Shown in pieces: positions 24,431-36,162 of a DNA stretch of 64,000 bases (its first letter is position 1; each line of letters begins with the position of its first letter). Position numbers and translations under genes: made by a program. This DNA comes from Linepithema humile. Taxonomy: Eukaryota; Arthropoda; Insecta; Hymenoptera; Formicidae. The DNA lies in contig NC_090131.1 in NCBI RefSeq assembly GCF_040581485.1, forward strand, positions 26,176,532 through 26,240,531, written 5' to 3'. A model generated the notes under the pieces. The model was given only the letters and a program-made list of their open reading frames with translations. It did not search any database and was not told where the DNA came from.

Positions 24431-27400
24431 GCGCGCGCGGTGGATTTTGTTTTAGATTTATTATCTTCTCCGTTGTACGAGAAACGTTATATTTAAAACA
24501 AAACGTTATTCAAAGAGAAACTCTTCCTATATGAAGGTATCTCCGACGTTGGCACAAGTCAAAACGTAATTACCGCACTTTTACTTGTGGCCTTTTGCGG
24601 AGCATAAAGATCGAATTCTATAACGAACAGCTTGTATTGCAATCGGGAATAATTATACGTCGCTATCTCGATACAAATACAATATAGCGTTAGCTGCTTT
24701 CTCGTTACGGTTGCATTTTTGTTTATATTTATGGAGCATACAAGAATGCGTATATGCAAGAGTAGCATTGGAATATCATCGTTAAGCGCATTCAACGCTT
24801 CATTCCGCCGAGTCGTATTCGTTAACGAGAAAACAATTTCAATATTCTCTCAGTTTCGTATCTTCCCACCCGCAAAATATTACGCTGCGTGCACATCGAC
24901 AAGTAATAAAAAATAAATAGAACTGTTTAATTAAAAACAATATTTTTATCAAATTTGTAATTTTAGAGCTGATATTCCAAAGTAATATTAAAATTTTAAA
25001 AACAGGAATAAAACGTTGAATAAAACATTTTATAATTGCTTCAACTAATTCTCACGAATTCCCTATTCCGACTGAGAATAAAATTCATGCCCAACTTGTT
25101 AGACATGACACTCTATACGCGCACATTTTATCGAAGTTAAAGAACGCAGACCGGTTCTGGTCTCACCTATGATAATTACGTGGACTTCGACTTTTATTTC
25201 TCAAGCTTATCGTTCACGAATGCCGATGTATAAATCTATTCATGCCTGACCAGTGTAAGAATGCAACTCTATACAAAAACACTGTCGAGACACGTACGCG
25301 ACCTGTTTATTGTTTTATCAAGTTGACAAATTTCTTTTCTCGAAAAAAGGGAGATGAGAGAAATGGCCGTTTGCTATCCGCGCTTAACCAATTGCATTAA
25401 TCAACATTATATCCGTTAAACCATCGCAGCTACATTAACGCATATGTACCAATCATAGTCAATATTTCGGGAATTAATGATAATCAATATCGGGTTCGTA
25501 CGGTAATCCTTTTTTATTGCCGTATATATATATGCTCTCTAACGAGTTCGCTCGTTCTAATAAAGCCAGTGATATAAGCGCATTACGTGCAGAAAATTTA
25601 TTTTTTGTATTATATGAAAAAAATATTTTCGACCTTTACAATAGTTAATCGATGCTCCTAAACTTTCCCTGCGTCGTTTTTATCACTTTCCTTTTCGCCG
25701 CCACATTCTATTAGCCCCTACTTTACTTTTATCTATTATGCATCTGTAATATCATATATAGAATGCTTGAATTTTAAATAATTGATCTTTTCTATTACCA
25801 TTTTACGTCATTTCACGTTATTTCATAATGTCGTTATCTATGGTTAATGATTCAATAATTGATTGTTCTGTGAATAGATATCGCTTCATATTATATATAT
25901 AATATATAATATAACAAATATATAATATAACGCTTAAATCTTAATAGCACACTTTAATATTTCAAATTTGTCAAATTGCTATCCTATTTTCCTGATATAT
26001 AATCCATAACAGCACTAATAAGAGATAAGATGTATCGAGAAAAGCAATAATTAGTGAAATATAATTAGTAACGTATGAGATGCTGGATACTTTACGAGTT
26101 TCCAATCCTGAACGTCGTTTATCATTGTTTACCACTCTAATGGGAGCGCAGCCTAGTTCGCTGCAATTAACTCGACCTACATGATAAGATTGGAACGCAG
26201 TGAGTATCCATCCAGCGCATCCTTATCAATTAAACGTACACCATAACGTATATCAACGACAGAAACGATGTTTCTGATATGTAGTCATAAATACTATTTA
26301 TCTATTATTCAAACAAAATTCAATGTCAGTTTGCATTACATGATAGAAATATTAGTAAATAATACATAAAATATTTAATTATTATATTTATATAAAATAT
26401 ATATTATTTAAATTATATTATATTAAATATTATATAAGAAAAATAAAATCACTTTACGAATCTGACTAAAACCAATTAAAAAAATTAATCTTTTAATTTT
26501 TTATTATATAACCATATGTTTTTAGATGCGTACACCTCCAATATTTATCATACAATATTAAAATCAGATTTGATATAAAATATATACAGATTAATATATA
26601 AAATTATATGGTAATACGAAAACAATATTATCTGACTACTGATGCGAATAAATGATTCAGTGCAGATGCGAAAGAAGTCGAACTGAAAAAGTATTACGTA
26701 TGTTCGCGACGTCGACGGATGGTGGTGGCAGACGGGATCTGCCGGTCGTCTGCACCGAAAAAAGAACATCAAAGACTTCAGGAGACAACCAACTTCGTGC
26801 ATGTGAAATCTCGAAGTTAGAGAACGACGACTACGACTACATCGTCTCGCTTTGCCAAGCCCCGCGGAAATAATTTCGACGAGGGCGGACGGAACGTCGA
26901 TCGCGGCATCGCACGGCTATGCGATGCGAATGGCACACGCGGACGGGGAACGGTCGTGTCACAGCTCCGCTGGCAGAGCAAACGCGCGTATACGACAGAG
27001 AATGGATTTATCGATCACCAACGAAAAACCGATTCTCTTGTTCCTGCATTTCTACTTTGCATACGGAGCGCGCGTCTAAGGGTCTACCGTTTGCCGCGCG
27101 AAAATACATTCGGCAAATGTTAAAATCGAAACAAGCACAGGTGTTGCTGCCGTCACTCAAAACAGAAGAAAACAGAAAATGTAATCTGCAAGTCGCGAAA
27201 ACGCAGATTGCTGAGAGTGTGTCCGTTTCAACATGGCAATTCTGGTGCTACATTCGCACGGCGCCAAAAAAGTATGTCACGTGTGAAAATATTGTAATAA
27301 AGATCTTATCGTTGTATCGTTGAAATTTGCAGAACGCGGTACAATATAAATTTCTGTCTCTGTTGTTTTTTAATAAAGTAAAAAGTAAGTTTATTTTTAT

Positions 27401-28456
27401 ATGTTTGTTACATTTCTAATAAATCAGATTTAACATATTCAATTTAATAAAGTTTTATAAGTTTTATTTTAGAGAAAAGCAAAAAATCCTTTTAAAATAA
27501 ATTAAATGTGTACACAGAGATGCTATTGTTGTTCTTCAAAGAATTAAATAAATCTATCTATACTCACTCTAATATTGTTTAAATTAGATTTGTAAAATTA
27601 AAATTGACGTAATACATGAAATTTAAATCTTCACTTTTACAATCATGAGATTTTTAGATGCCTCTATTTTGAGTACTACTCGATAATTTACTCTTTTCAG
27701 CTTTCCCCGACATATGCTAGAAATTGTGTCCTCATTTCAAACGCGCGATCTATTCCACGGATGTTGCTACAAATTATTCTCATCACTTGAATCTGCCGTA
27801 ATAAATAAACACACAGAGAGTACTAAACGATTTTGTCGACGTACTAGTCTAAAATGTATACATATGTAAAATTAATTCCATGTACAAAACGAGTTTTACT
27901 CATAAGGGAACACTAATTAAGGAAAAAACACAATTACTCGTCGGTGTATATTTACACCATATGTTACATTTAATTTATAATGTCATCAAGCGCATTTAAC
28001 ACCTTATTATGTATGCAACATATACATTATAATTAATAATTATTTATTCATTAATTTACCTTGCTAATTAGAAATCTGTTAATAGGTCAATGCCTCTTCT
28101 GTAAACAGCAAACGAGTTTAACGAGCAAACATTGTCAACGAGAGAAATTACGCAAATTAGTCAGACATTACACCAAAATATTAATGGAACATCTTCATAA
28201 CCAAAGTAAATATTCCAAAATTCTGAAGTACCAAATATATACAATAAAAGTCAAATCAATAAAATTTCGATTCGGATGTCCTGCTAAAATGTTGCGCAAG
28301 GGAATTGCGATCCAATATATTGATATACCGATAACTTATAATAATGGCAAATTGCGGTCAAACGAATTTTTACGGTTCCCGTCGGGAGAAAGTTATTGCG
28401 TCTGCTGCATCCGAAAGCCTAATGGAAAACGGCCGTCTTCGCTCGCAGTCTACGCC
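24431..28456. other. Mostly AT-rich DNA with one GC-rich island
   Basis: AT-rich from about 24900 to 26640 (including a TA-rich patch near 25890-25930 and another at 26380-26440), GC-rich and CpG-dense at 26640-27290, then AT-rich to 28330. In the GC-rich island, 26727-26753 has two mutually exclusive stems (GGCAGA / TCTGCC and GCAGACG / CGTCTGC). Open frames up to 140 codons are not recognisable. Confidence 0.5.
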
Positions 28457-28486
28457 GAGAAAGAAAGAGAGAGAGAGAGATAGAGA
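28457..28486 (+). repeat. (GA)n microsatellite
   Basis: Purine tract with a GA core around 28468-28480. Confidence 0.85.
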
Positions 28487-28713
28487 ATTCTGGTTGTTTT
28501 CCTCTTACGCTTCGCACCCTGAATTTACCTCGCCTGGGAAACGTAACGAGTCCGGAGCCTTTTTTTGCCGGTCCGTTGGATCCGCGTAGAGTAGATATAC
28601 GTAGCACAGCGCTCGGCAGGGCAAATTGCTTTCGAAACGGAAGACTGACCCGGGGCAAAAGGGAGCTTTAAGGGAAAATGATTCGCGTTGTCGCTCGGCT
28701 GTGAAGAAATAAT

Positions 28714-28739
28714 CTTTCTCTGTCTCTCCTTCTCCCGCC

Positions 28740-28775
<36 letters not shown>

Positions 28776-28790
28776 TTCTTCACTCTCATG
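28714..28790 (+). repeat. Polypyrimidine tract with (CT)n cores
   Basis: Long run of C and T with two CT cores separated by TTT (28738-28778). The pyrimidine bias continues more loosely to about 28870. Confidence 0.9.
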
Positions 28791-31047
28791 TTTCGTTTTC
28801 TTTCCCTCCGCATCTCCCACTTATTTGCTCTCCTTTTCTCCCCGTTCTGTTTCTTCAGGATAACTTTTTTTACCTAATATTCTATTTTTGACTTTCGCCA
28901 CATCTCACTTTCCTCCCAGCCTTCAGATTACAAGTGCGCGCAACGGCTCTTCATATTCAGCGCTCTTTCTAGTGAAAACTCCAAAGCCGACAGTCATACT
29001 CCTGAAACTATCCATCACCGAAACGCGTTTAAACGAAAAAGACAGCGACAGACTACGGGCCGATGAGCCGCGAGATAACGTCAACGTTGCTTGATATTGG
29101 ATAAACGACGCATGCTTTGCACAGACGCGAATTGTGAATTCAATTTCGAATGCACGCAGACGTAACTTCATGCGATAACATTCTGAACATGACAATATCG
29201 AAGTTACGGATTAATAATTAGATTGACAATTCAGCGTCTCAATTATGCTCAAAGAACAAATTTTCGGGAAAACTTGAAATTCTCTTGTTTTCGTTCCGCA
29301 AAGTCAATCGAATGATTTTGGTAGAATGCATTCAGCTAGCGCGGCAGCACAGTGAACATTCGCTTGTCCTTTCCTCTCGCTATTTCGTGTTCAATTTGAG
29401 ATTTGTATGTACTTGTCAAGTCACCCGTGAAACTTGGCTTTTAACTCGCACTCGAACTTTCCTTCGATCACGCTGCGCGCGTCAAAAATTCTGTTTTCAC
29501 TCGCATAGCTCGCCCCGGGTCATAACGCGACGCAATACGCAGTAGAATGAGCTCCCACACGTGCACACTGTGTTTCTCACCATTTACCGGACACTTCGGC
29601 CATATGCCCTGGGCAGATTACAATTTTTACGTTGCGCGTATGCACAAACAGACAAAATTTTTTTTACGAAATGTCCGTGCGCGCGGCTAACTCTCTCTCT
29701 CTCTGCTAGGCGCCCGCGCTCTTCAAAGCACAATGATAAAACGGGACGGACGGGCGCTGATAGCGAGCGACGCGAACCGCTCTCTCGCGATGCTTCGCTT
29801 CCCCGTATTTCCTGCGATACGCAGCGGAAGTATTGTCGAAAATCGATTAGTCCGAACGTATCGCGTGATTAATGACGGAAGGCGATATTCGTCGGAATGA
29901 GTTGCGATTTCACGTGGCGCAGATAACGTGAAATATCGTATGTCAATTAACACGTCTCGCATTGTGGCCGTCAGATTATGATGAAGTAGAACCTAGTATG
30001 AAGTAGAAATTTCCTTCCTTCTCACGCGAAGCGTCGATAAAGTCAAAAATAATTTTCATCGAGTGAAACTAAGAGGTAAAACTCACGCTGCCCTGATTAC
30101 ACGTCGGCTTGCCACGCACGTTCGCCGTTAAACGCCTCATACTCGTCGTAATGAACGTTCATTAGTGCGTCAACGTTTTTAAATGCGTATTGCACGGGTT
30201 ACGTTTCATCGCCGCAGTGTAGGTAGGTACACGGCATTGTCCCGTCATTTTCCGGATACTTTAACATCCGCTCGAAGCGTGTTACATTTTTCACCGCATA
30301 AAAAAATTACACACACGTGCAAACCGGCAAATTTGCGAGACGCGCAACTTTTATTACTCGCATAGTTGACACACCGTCATCCCCTCGCCCGCTTCAAAAT
30401 GACGATAAAACTGGAGCGGTACTTGTGGTCAGTAAGCGATGAGCTCTGCGCACTGAATCAGACACCACAAGTAATTTAAAACGCGCGGTATGTACACGTT
30501 ATTCAAACAAATCTCGTGTGTTAAGCATTCCACGTATATAACATTAAATAAAAGCAGTCCAAATGTAATAATAAGATTAAACTATAAATTGAAGATACTG
30601 TAAAGTGTAGTTCCAAACCATTGCTACTTCGCAAACTACTTGATTCCATTACAAACTCCTTGGACTATTTCCGGGCGTTTCTAAGATTGGACGAATTACG
30701 TTAACGGAAGAGAAATGGCATTTAACATAATCCAAACACTCAAGTTCGATTTGTAATGTAAATTCTATCATTTGGTTGATGTTTATTTTGCCTACTTTTC
30801 GTAATCTGGATTGAACGTCTGTTTGAAATGTCACATAAACGTTAATATTCTCAATTTAATGAGATGCTTTTGTAATTTTAATATCTGATTAATGAGATAT
30901 TTCTGTCAAAACATGTACCTGACCGTTATTCGGAGAACGGCCAATCAGAGAAAGAGACAGAATTCTCATTAAAATACAATACAAAATAATCTCTGTATTG
31001 AATAACAACAAAGCAAATAAATTAAAAAGTACAGCATATAGAAAAGT
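28791..31047. other. Mixed non-genic DNA
   Basis: Moderately GC- and CpG-rich to about 30520 with a (CT)7 run at 29691-29704 and an 11-bp direct duplication (ATGAAGTAGAA) near 29981-30008, then AT-rich. Frames up to 103 codons on both strands, none recognisable. Confidence 0.5.

Positions 31048-31073
<26 letters not shown>
31048..31073. repeat. (TA)13 microsatellite
   Basis: Twenty-six bases of uninterrupted TA. Confidence 0.95.
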
Positions 31074-31077
<4 letters not shown>

Positions 31078-31078
<1 letters not shown>

Positions 31079-31129
31079 TATTATTATTATTATTATATAC
31101 ATAATAATATATAATAATAATAATAATAA
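31078..31129. repeat. Opposed TTA and TAA arrays forming an inverted repeat
   Basis: Six TTA units at 31078-31095 face six TAA units at 31112-31129 across a 16-base spacer. The arrays are perfectly complementary over 18 bp and could extrude as an AT-only hairpin. The array lies directly after the (TA)13 run. Confidence 0.9.
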
Positions 31130-31993
31130 GATATTCCTAGAAATTGTATTTGTAAATTTAGACATGGTATTTTTGCTTCTATTCGATCAATAAACACTGT
31201 TTAAAATATTACATTTACTCTGCATTAGCAAAAATGCATAAAGTTGATCAAAAAATGCGTCAGATCAGAATGACAAAAATAAATAGAGTTGTTGAATTTT
31301 ATGCAATATCACAATTACAAAACCATTATTAGAAACATGACTATGCACTTTGCATTACGATGACGCGGGTTGTTAACACAATGTTTTTCTTCTAAGCTTT
31401 ATATTCGCAATACGGCAATTGTAAAGAAATTTGCGGTTAACGTAATAATGTTTTTGTCATTAAAATCAAAAATAAAAAAGAATACAAATATTCTACAAAT
31501 CACATTTTTATTTAATTTCTTCTCTAAAAATTTATTTACGTTATCAAATGCAGTCTAAATTTAAATTTTGAAAAAGATAACAGCAAGGCAAATAACTAAA
31601 TAAAGAATGACATTACACATCTTTCAACTTCCTGCAGCAAAGACCAAACAAACAAAGACCAAACAAAAATAAATGCAAGAACGAGAAATAAAAAATATTA
31701 TCTCTGCAACGAAATTTTGAAAACAATAGAACAAAATGAGAAAATGTCCAACTACACTAAATTGTTAACGACATATTCTGAGATTGTGTCGTTGCCTGTA
31801 CATCTACGTTCTACAGTTGCTGTCGCCGGAATATTTCGCTATTAAATTTTACTACAGTTACGAATTCTATTTGTCCCTGCACAAAAATATGACGAGCGGT
31901 TTTTTTCACTGTCCCTATTTTTTTCAGTCCTGTTATACTCTCCGTCGTGAGGGAATACAGTCGGAAATATTGTACATATACATAGGAAACTAT

Positions 31994-32001
<8 letters not shown>
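31130..32001. other. AT-rich stretch with a short tandem duplication
   Basis: AT-rich sequence without a gene. A 15-bp unit CAAAGACCAAACAAA is tandemly duplicated at 31638-31652 and 31653-31667 (near-identical second copy). Confidence 0.55.

Positions 32002-32051
<50 letters not shown>
32002..32051. repeat. (TA)n microsatellite
   Basis: Thirty-four bases of TA (32002-32035), one C, then about 15 more bases of AT. It carries a 155-codon plus-strand frame and an opposing minus-strand frame only because TAT/ATA codons contain no stop. Confidence 0.95.
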
Positions 32052-33344
32052 CTATACATATAGATGACTCATGTAAACATTTAGCGCCGGCATTCGTGTT
32101 ACTGCAGCAGCCTGCAATATGCGCTAGAAGCGACAGAGAGACAGTATCGATTATTTTTAAAAATAACGCGTGTCCAAATGAGTTTCGGTACACGAAAACG
32201 ATGCAATGCATGATGAAAAGTCACATGCGCTCTCGCATTCACTTTACATGAGAAATACGGAAATATGCCTTATTATGAAAATTTCAGCTTTCACATAATT
32301 ATTATTGCAATGGTGATTAAAAAAAAAACTGAGGCGAAAAATCCCGTTGCGCATTCCTTGTAGAAAGTAACCAAAATGACCAAAATTGAATTCGTATTCT
32401 TTAATCAATTTAAAGGAAATTTTTCTTCAGTGAAAATATCGAAATACCAAGACTTTATTCTAAAAAATAAGAAATGGAAAATTCAAGTTTGCGAATAAGT
32501 AATAAAACTTTGCAATAGAATTTTAATTAAAGTTTTAATTGGCACTATTCTCTCCCAATACCAAAACTTGAGAAATTATAAATAAATGTGCCCATAAATT
32601 TTTATTGCACCGCTTTAGAATAATCTGTATACATTTCTCACCCCTGGTAAGATTTTCAATGGCGACAACGAGGCCGACACGACGTTGAAACTTGCTTTAC
32701 CGGTGAAGGGGATGGGAGTAGGCAGGCAGGAGTCGGCGCGTGAACGACGCTGATAAAGTGGTCCGATAAAAACGCATCGGAGACATTCGGCCTGGGGTAA
32801 AGAAGAGCGCGGAAGACATCTTTCTTCCGTGTAAGATGGAAGATTAACGCTGACTCGAATAAGGCGGAATAGGCGGGCGGAAAGTGTATCTCCCGTCGCG
32901 CCGGGGGTGAAACGCGTGATGCTATTTTGCGCGGAGCGCTACGGTCCTCGCCATAAGATATGAAAGCAACTAGCGACTAAAGCTCTAATTTAAATTGCTT
33001 CGACCGCGATTACGCAGTATTGCTACCCCAATGTTCCCGCGAGGCGTTTACTTTAAATTCAAATAATTCTCCCGAGCGCAAACGAGTAAGCTTTGATATT
33101 GAATGCTAATTGCGTATGTAAGACTTGCATAAAATTTAATTCTATACTACTTAATTTTATTTCGCTAGCAATTAAATTAATAACGAAATATGAACAAGTA
33201 AAAAATAAACCAAAACAATTTTTTTTAATATAACATATTTTTTCGTGTTATTCACCTACAGCTTCCTTGCTCGCGATGCGCGTAAAGAATATTCAACACT
33301 AAATACATTTTTTTTAAAAACCTTGCGACGACACAAGAGCAAAA
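32052..33344. other. AT-rich then CpG-rich non-genic DNA
   Basis: AT-rich to about 32640, GC-rich at 32640-33070 with a hairpin CGGAAGA / TCTTCCG at 32810-32829, then AT-rich again. I see no open frame of interest. Confidence 0.5.
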
Positions 33345-33380
33345 TCACGGTTATCGCATTTTTGAATGCGAAAACCGTGA
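33345..33380. other. Near-perfect 16-bp stem hairpin
   Basis: Bases 33345-33360 (beginning TCACGGTT, ending CGCATT) and 33365-33380 (beginning AATGCGA, ending ACCGTGA) are complementary at 15 of 16 positions around a 4-base TTTG loop. The flanks do not extend the pairing. By simple counting a foldback this good is unlikely by chance in 64 kb. The loop and stem are short for a canonical microRNA precursor. Confidence 0.75.
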
Positions 33381-36060
33381 CATGGATGCACACAGGAAAG
33401 ACGTACGTAAATTCACAGACCGCTTACTTCCACGGAACTTCCTGCCGCGACGTTGACGGATGCTCAGCGATGAAGAAGAACGCAGCGGAAGAAGAAGACG
33501 AGCAAGAGAGGTTGGGATTTCGTGAATCTTTCGCCGAGAGAAATCGGGTTTCGAGTGGATGCGAGTAATAGAACGACGAAGAAGAGATCGTGGCTCAGTA
33601 AAATGGAAAAGGAAAGAGGACACGGAATTTGAAATTCATCCTAAAAGCGAACGGGAATAATGTGCATGAACTTGTCGAACCGTTATTTGATGCACAAAAA
33701 AATAAAAGGAAAAAAAGAAAAAGAAACTGCTCGCAATTTTCGGACGATTTGCTGTATTCTAAGTTAGCAGTGATTCTAATGATCGTCGTCCTCGTCCGAT
33801 TTGTTTTCCCTTTCGCTGAATACGAAGAAATGAGATTCGCCGCTGTAAGCTCCTCGCGTAGGCAGGATCTTACTTGGAGGATCCCTGGAGGGATTCTCGA
33901 GATTCAAGCCCGGGGAAAAACTGCTAATTGTAAGACTCCTTCTAAGAGTGCATAAACAGAGTAGATTTCCCTAATTGGGTAATTTCAGCTCCAAGCAGCT
34001 TATAGAATTGCATGGTCATTCGCGAGATGTAAAGAACTAACTGAACCCGTTTCCTCTCTCGCATTTTCCGTTATCTCATCATGAAATAATTTTAGAAATA
34101 GCTTCTTTATGGAAATACGCGTTCGACAAAAATGATCTCTTATCCTCGATATATCTAAAAATCGAAAAAAAAAGAGACAAAAGCGATATTCCATAAAGCA
34201 AGGTAAAAAAATGTTCGAGCGCGCAACGGATAAGCATGATGGATCAGCATAAAGCTGACGCGGTAGATAAGAGCGAGAGAAAAAGAAAAATAAACTACAC
34301 TCATAATTTCATGCAGGTTTGTTCCCCCCCGTTACACCGTTCGTGATTTTAACGAGTGCTATCCGTTCACTATTTTCTTCTCTTCCCTCGCCAGTACCAT
34401 GAGCTTATGTACAGCTGAGGGGCAGACCCTCGAAATGAACGGGGGTTTAAGATCCTCATCGAGTCGAGCTTTTATCTTAAAAAGACTCTTCAGACGGTTT
34501 TAAAGCCCATTTAGTGTAAGAAAATTCGTCGTAGAATCAGTCACCGGCACGACAAGCTAATACCCCGATCGAAATGAGGTATCTCATTTAAATGAGAAGG
34601 TGCAGTAGGAATTAAATCTCTATTAAATTCTGCCATCACAATTCATCGAGAAAATACGAACGATTTTAATTGCTTTCGCTACAAATTTTTTGTCCGTGAG
34701 CGGCAGTTAACCGTAATTCGGATCGGTCGTAAATTTTGCACGATGCACCGAGCTCGAAAACCGTTTGACGATGCTTTAATCGCGCTAAATGATGATGGGT
34801 ATTGCGCGATTTCGATTCTCACGTTTGTGACTAATTTGACAGCCGTTATAGTCGTAATTAAAGAATATAGCGCCGTTTCGCGGCTACGGCCGATCCTCAT
34901 TAGGACGTACGCCATCGTTCGCGGCGAAACGGCCGTAAAGAGGAAAATAGCAAAACGTCCTGTTCGTCTAACACCAACGATGACAGAAGTGCGGAGCGAG
35001 GATCCGGTTGCCCGTTGATGGTTAACGATGGACGTAACGAGCGATCGCACGGAATCGCTGCCGGGATAACGCGCGTTGCCGGCAATATCGGAAGGCGATT
35101 CCAGCCACACGGAGAGTGACATGTGCTTTTAATGCCGGTCACAGCGAAGCCGCATATCTAACCTATTGAATTCGAGAACGCCATTGTGAATGGAAACAAT
35201 AGTATCGCAGTGATACGGTAATTAAATCAGTTCGTTTCAGTTATTGAAGCTTGATTAATCATCGCTTTCGGGAGAATTGTGCCATTCGACTGTGCGCGCT
35301 TTTCGCGGAAAAACATAAACAGGCTTTCAGCCGACGAAATAAATTGTTAATCTTTGAGTAACACGTTCTTCATTAATTTAAATCGTCTGCAACTCTTTTT
35401 AAATACTGTTCTCACTAAATATTAATTTAAAAATTATTAAATATTTTATTAAATATAATTTTAACGCGAGATATCGATCATATTTATCAAAGATTAAAAA
35501 ACTTGTTCATCAAAGTAGCAACAAAGATGTACTAAATTTCTCCAAATATTTTATTCTATTGTGTTAAAGTGTGGTAATACAGCATAGTAAATATAATAAA
35601 ATAATTTTCAAGAGCATATCATTTATCGCACGCAATTGTTAATGGTGCATCCACCACTTTTTACTTGCACTTCCTTCAGTCAACACCTTCTTTCCCCTTT
35701 GTTCTCCTTTTTTGCATTTTCTGTCACCGAACACAATTCTAAGTGCGCGCTGCGCGAAGGTGGCGAATAAAAAGCGAAGTGGCGGACGTAGGGAAGAGGA
35801 AAGACGAGAATGAGATACGGTTCGACAAAGAGAAACGGGGCGAGATAGACGAGGACAAAGAAAACTCGCATTCTCTTTATAGTACATTAATGCGACCCTC
35901 TTGTATCTCTTATCAAGCAAGCTCCGCGAACGCTTTTACCGCGAGCTTGCGGTAGTTACCACTGCTTGCGCAATCCTTCCGCAATGATGGTTAAAGAGCA
36001 TCGAAGAACACGTGAACGAAATGTCACGCATACATTTTCAATATAAATATGATGTTCAAA
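33381..36060. other. Mixed non-genic DNA with purine-rich patches
   Basis: Purine-rich plus-strand patches near 33465-33620, 33690-33730 and 35780-35850. A perfect 14-bp palindrome CTCATTTAAATGAG lies at 34583-34596, with a third AAATGAG arm at 34572-34578. The CpG-rich segment 34680-35140 is open for 147 codons on minus and 91 on plus; neither is recognisable. AT-rich at 35160-35640. Confidence 0.45.
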
Positions 36061-36066
36061 AAATGT

Positions 36067-36162
36067 CGATATCGATATCTTTGCTCAATTGATTAATAAA
36101 ACATCGATATCGCCAAATTATCGTCGATACTTTTTGAAAAGAGAGTCGTTTAACATCGATAT
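36067..36162. promoter_or_regulatory. Cluster of CGATA / ATCGATAT sites
   Basis: CGATA occurs five times on the plus strand in 95 bases (36067, 36073, 36105, 36125, 36157). Three of these lie in the octamer ATCGATAT (36071, 36103, 36155). The first contains TATCGATA (36070-36077), the binding sequence known for the insect factor DREF; clustered CGATA is also the target of BEAF-32, a protein known from Drosophila. No transcription start is evident nearby. The clustering is seen directly; a protein-binding role is inferred. Confidence 0.3.

Noticed and set aside
24035..24534. 92- and 148-codon frames across the (GT)n tract
   Set aside because: The Cys/Val repeat is microsatellite translation; the remainder is not recognisable.
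26345..26450. AT-only inverted repeat AATATTTAAT / ATTAAATATT
   Set aside because: In a region that is almost entirely A and T such complements are expected by chance.
31784..32251. 155-codon plus-strand frame
   Set aside because: It is kept open by the (TA)n microsatellite, which reads as Ile-Tyr repeats without stops; the start is a GTG, not ATG.
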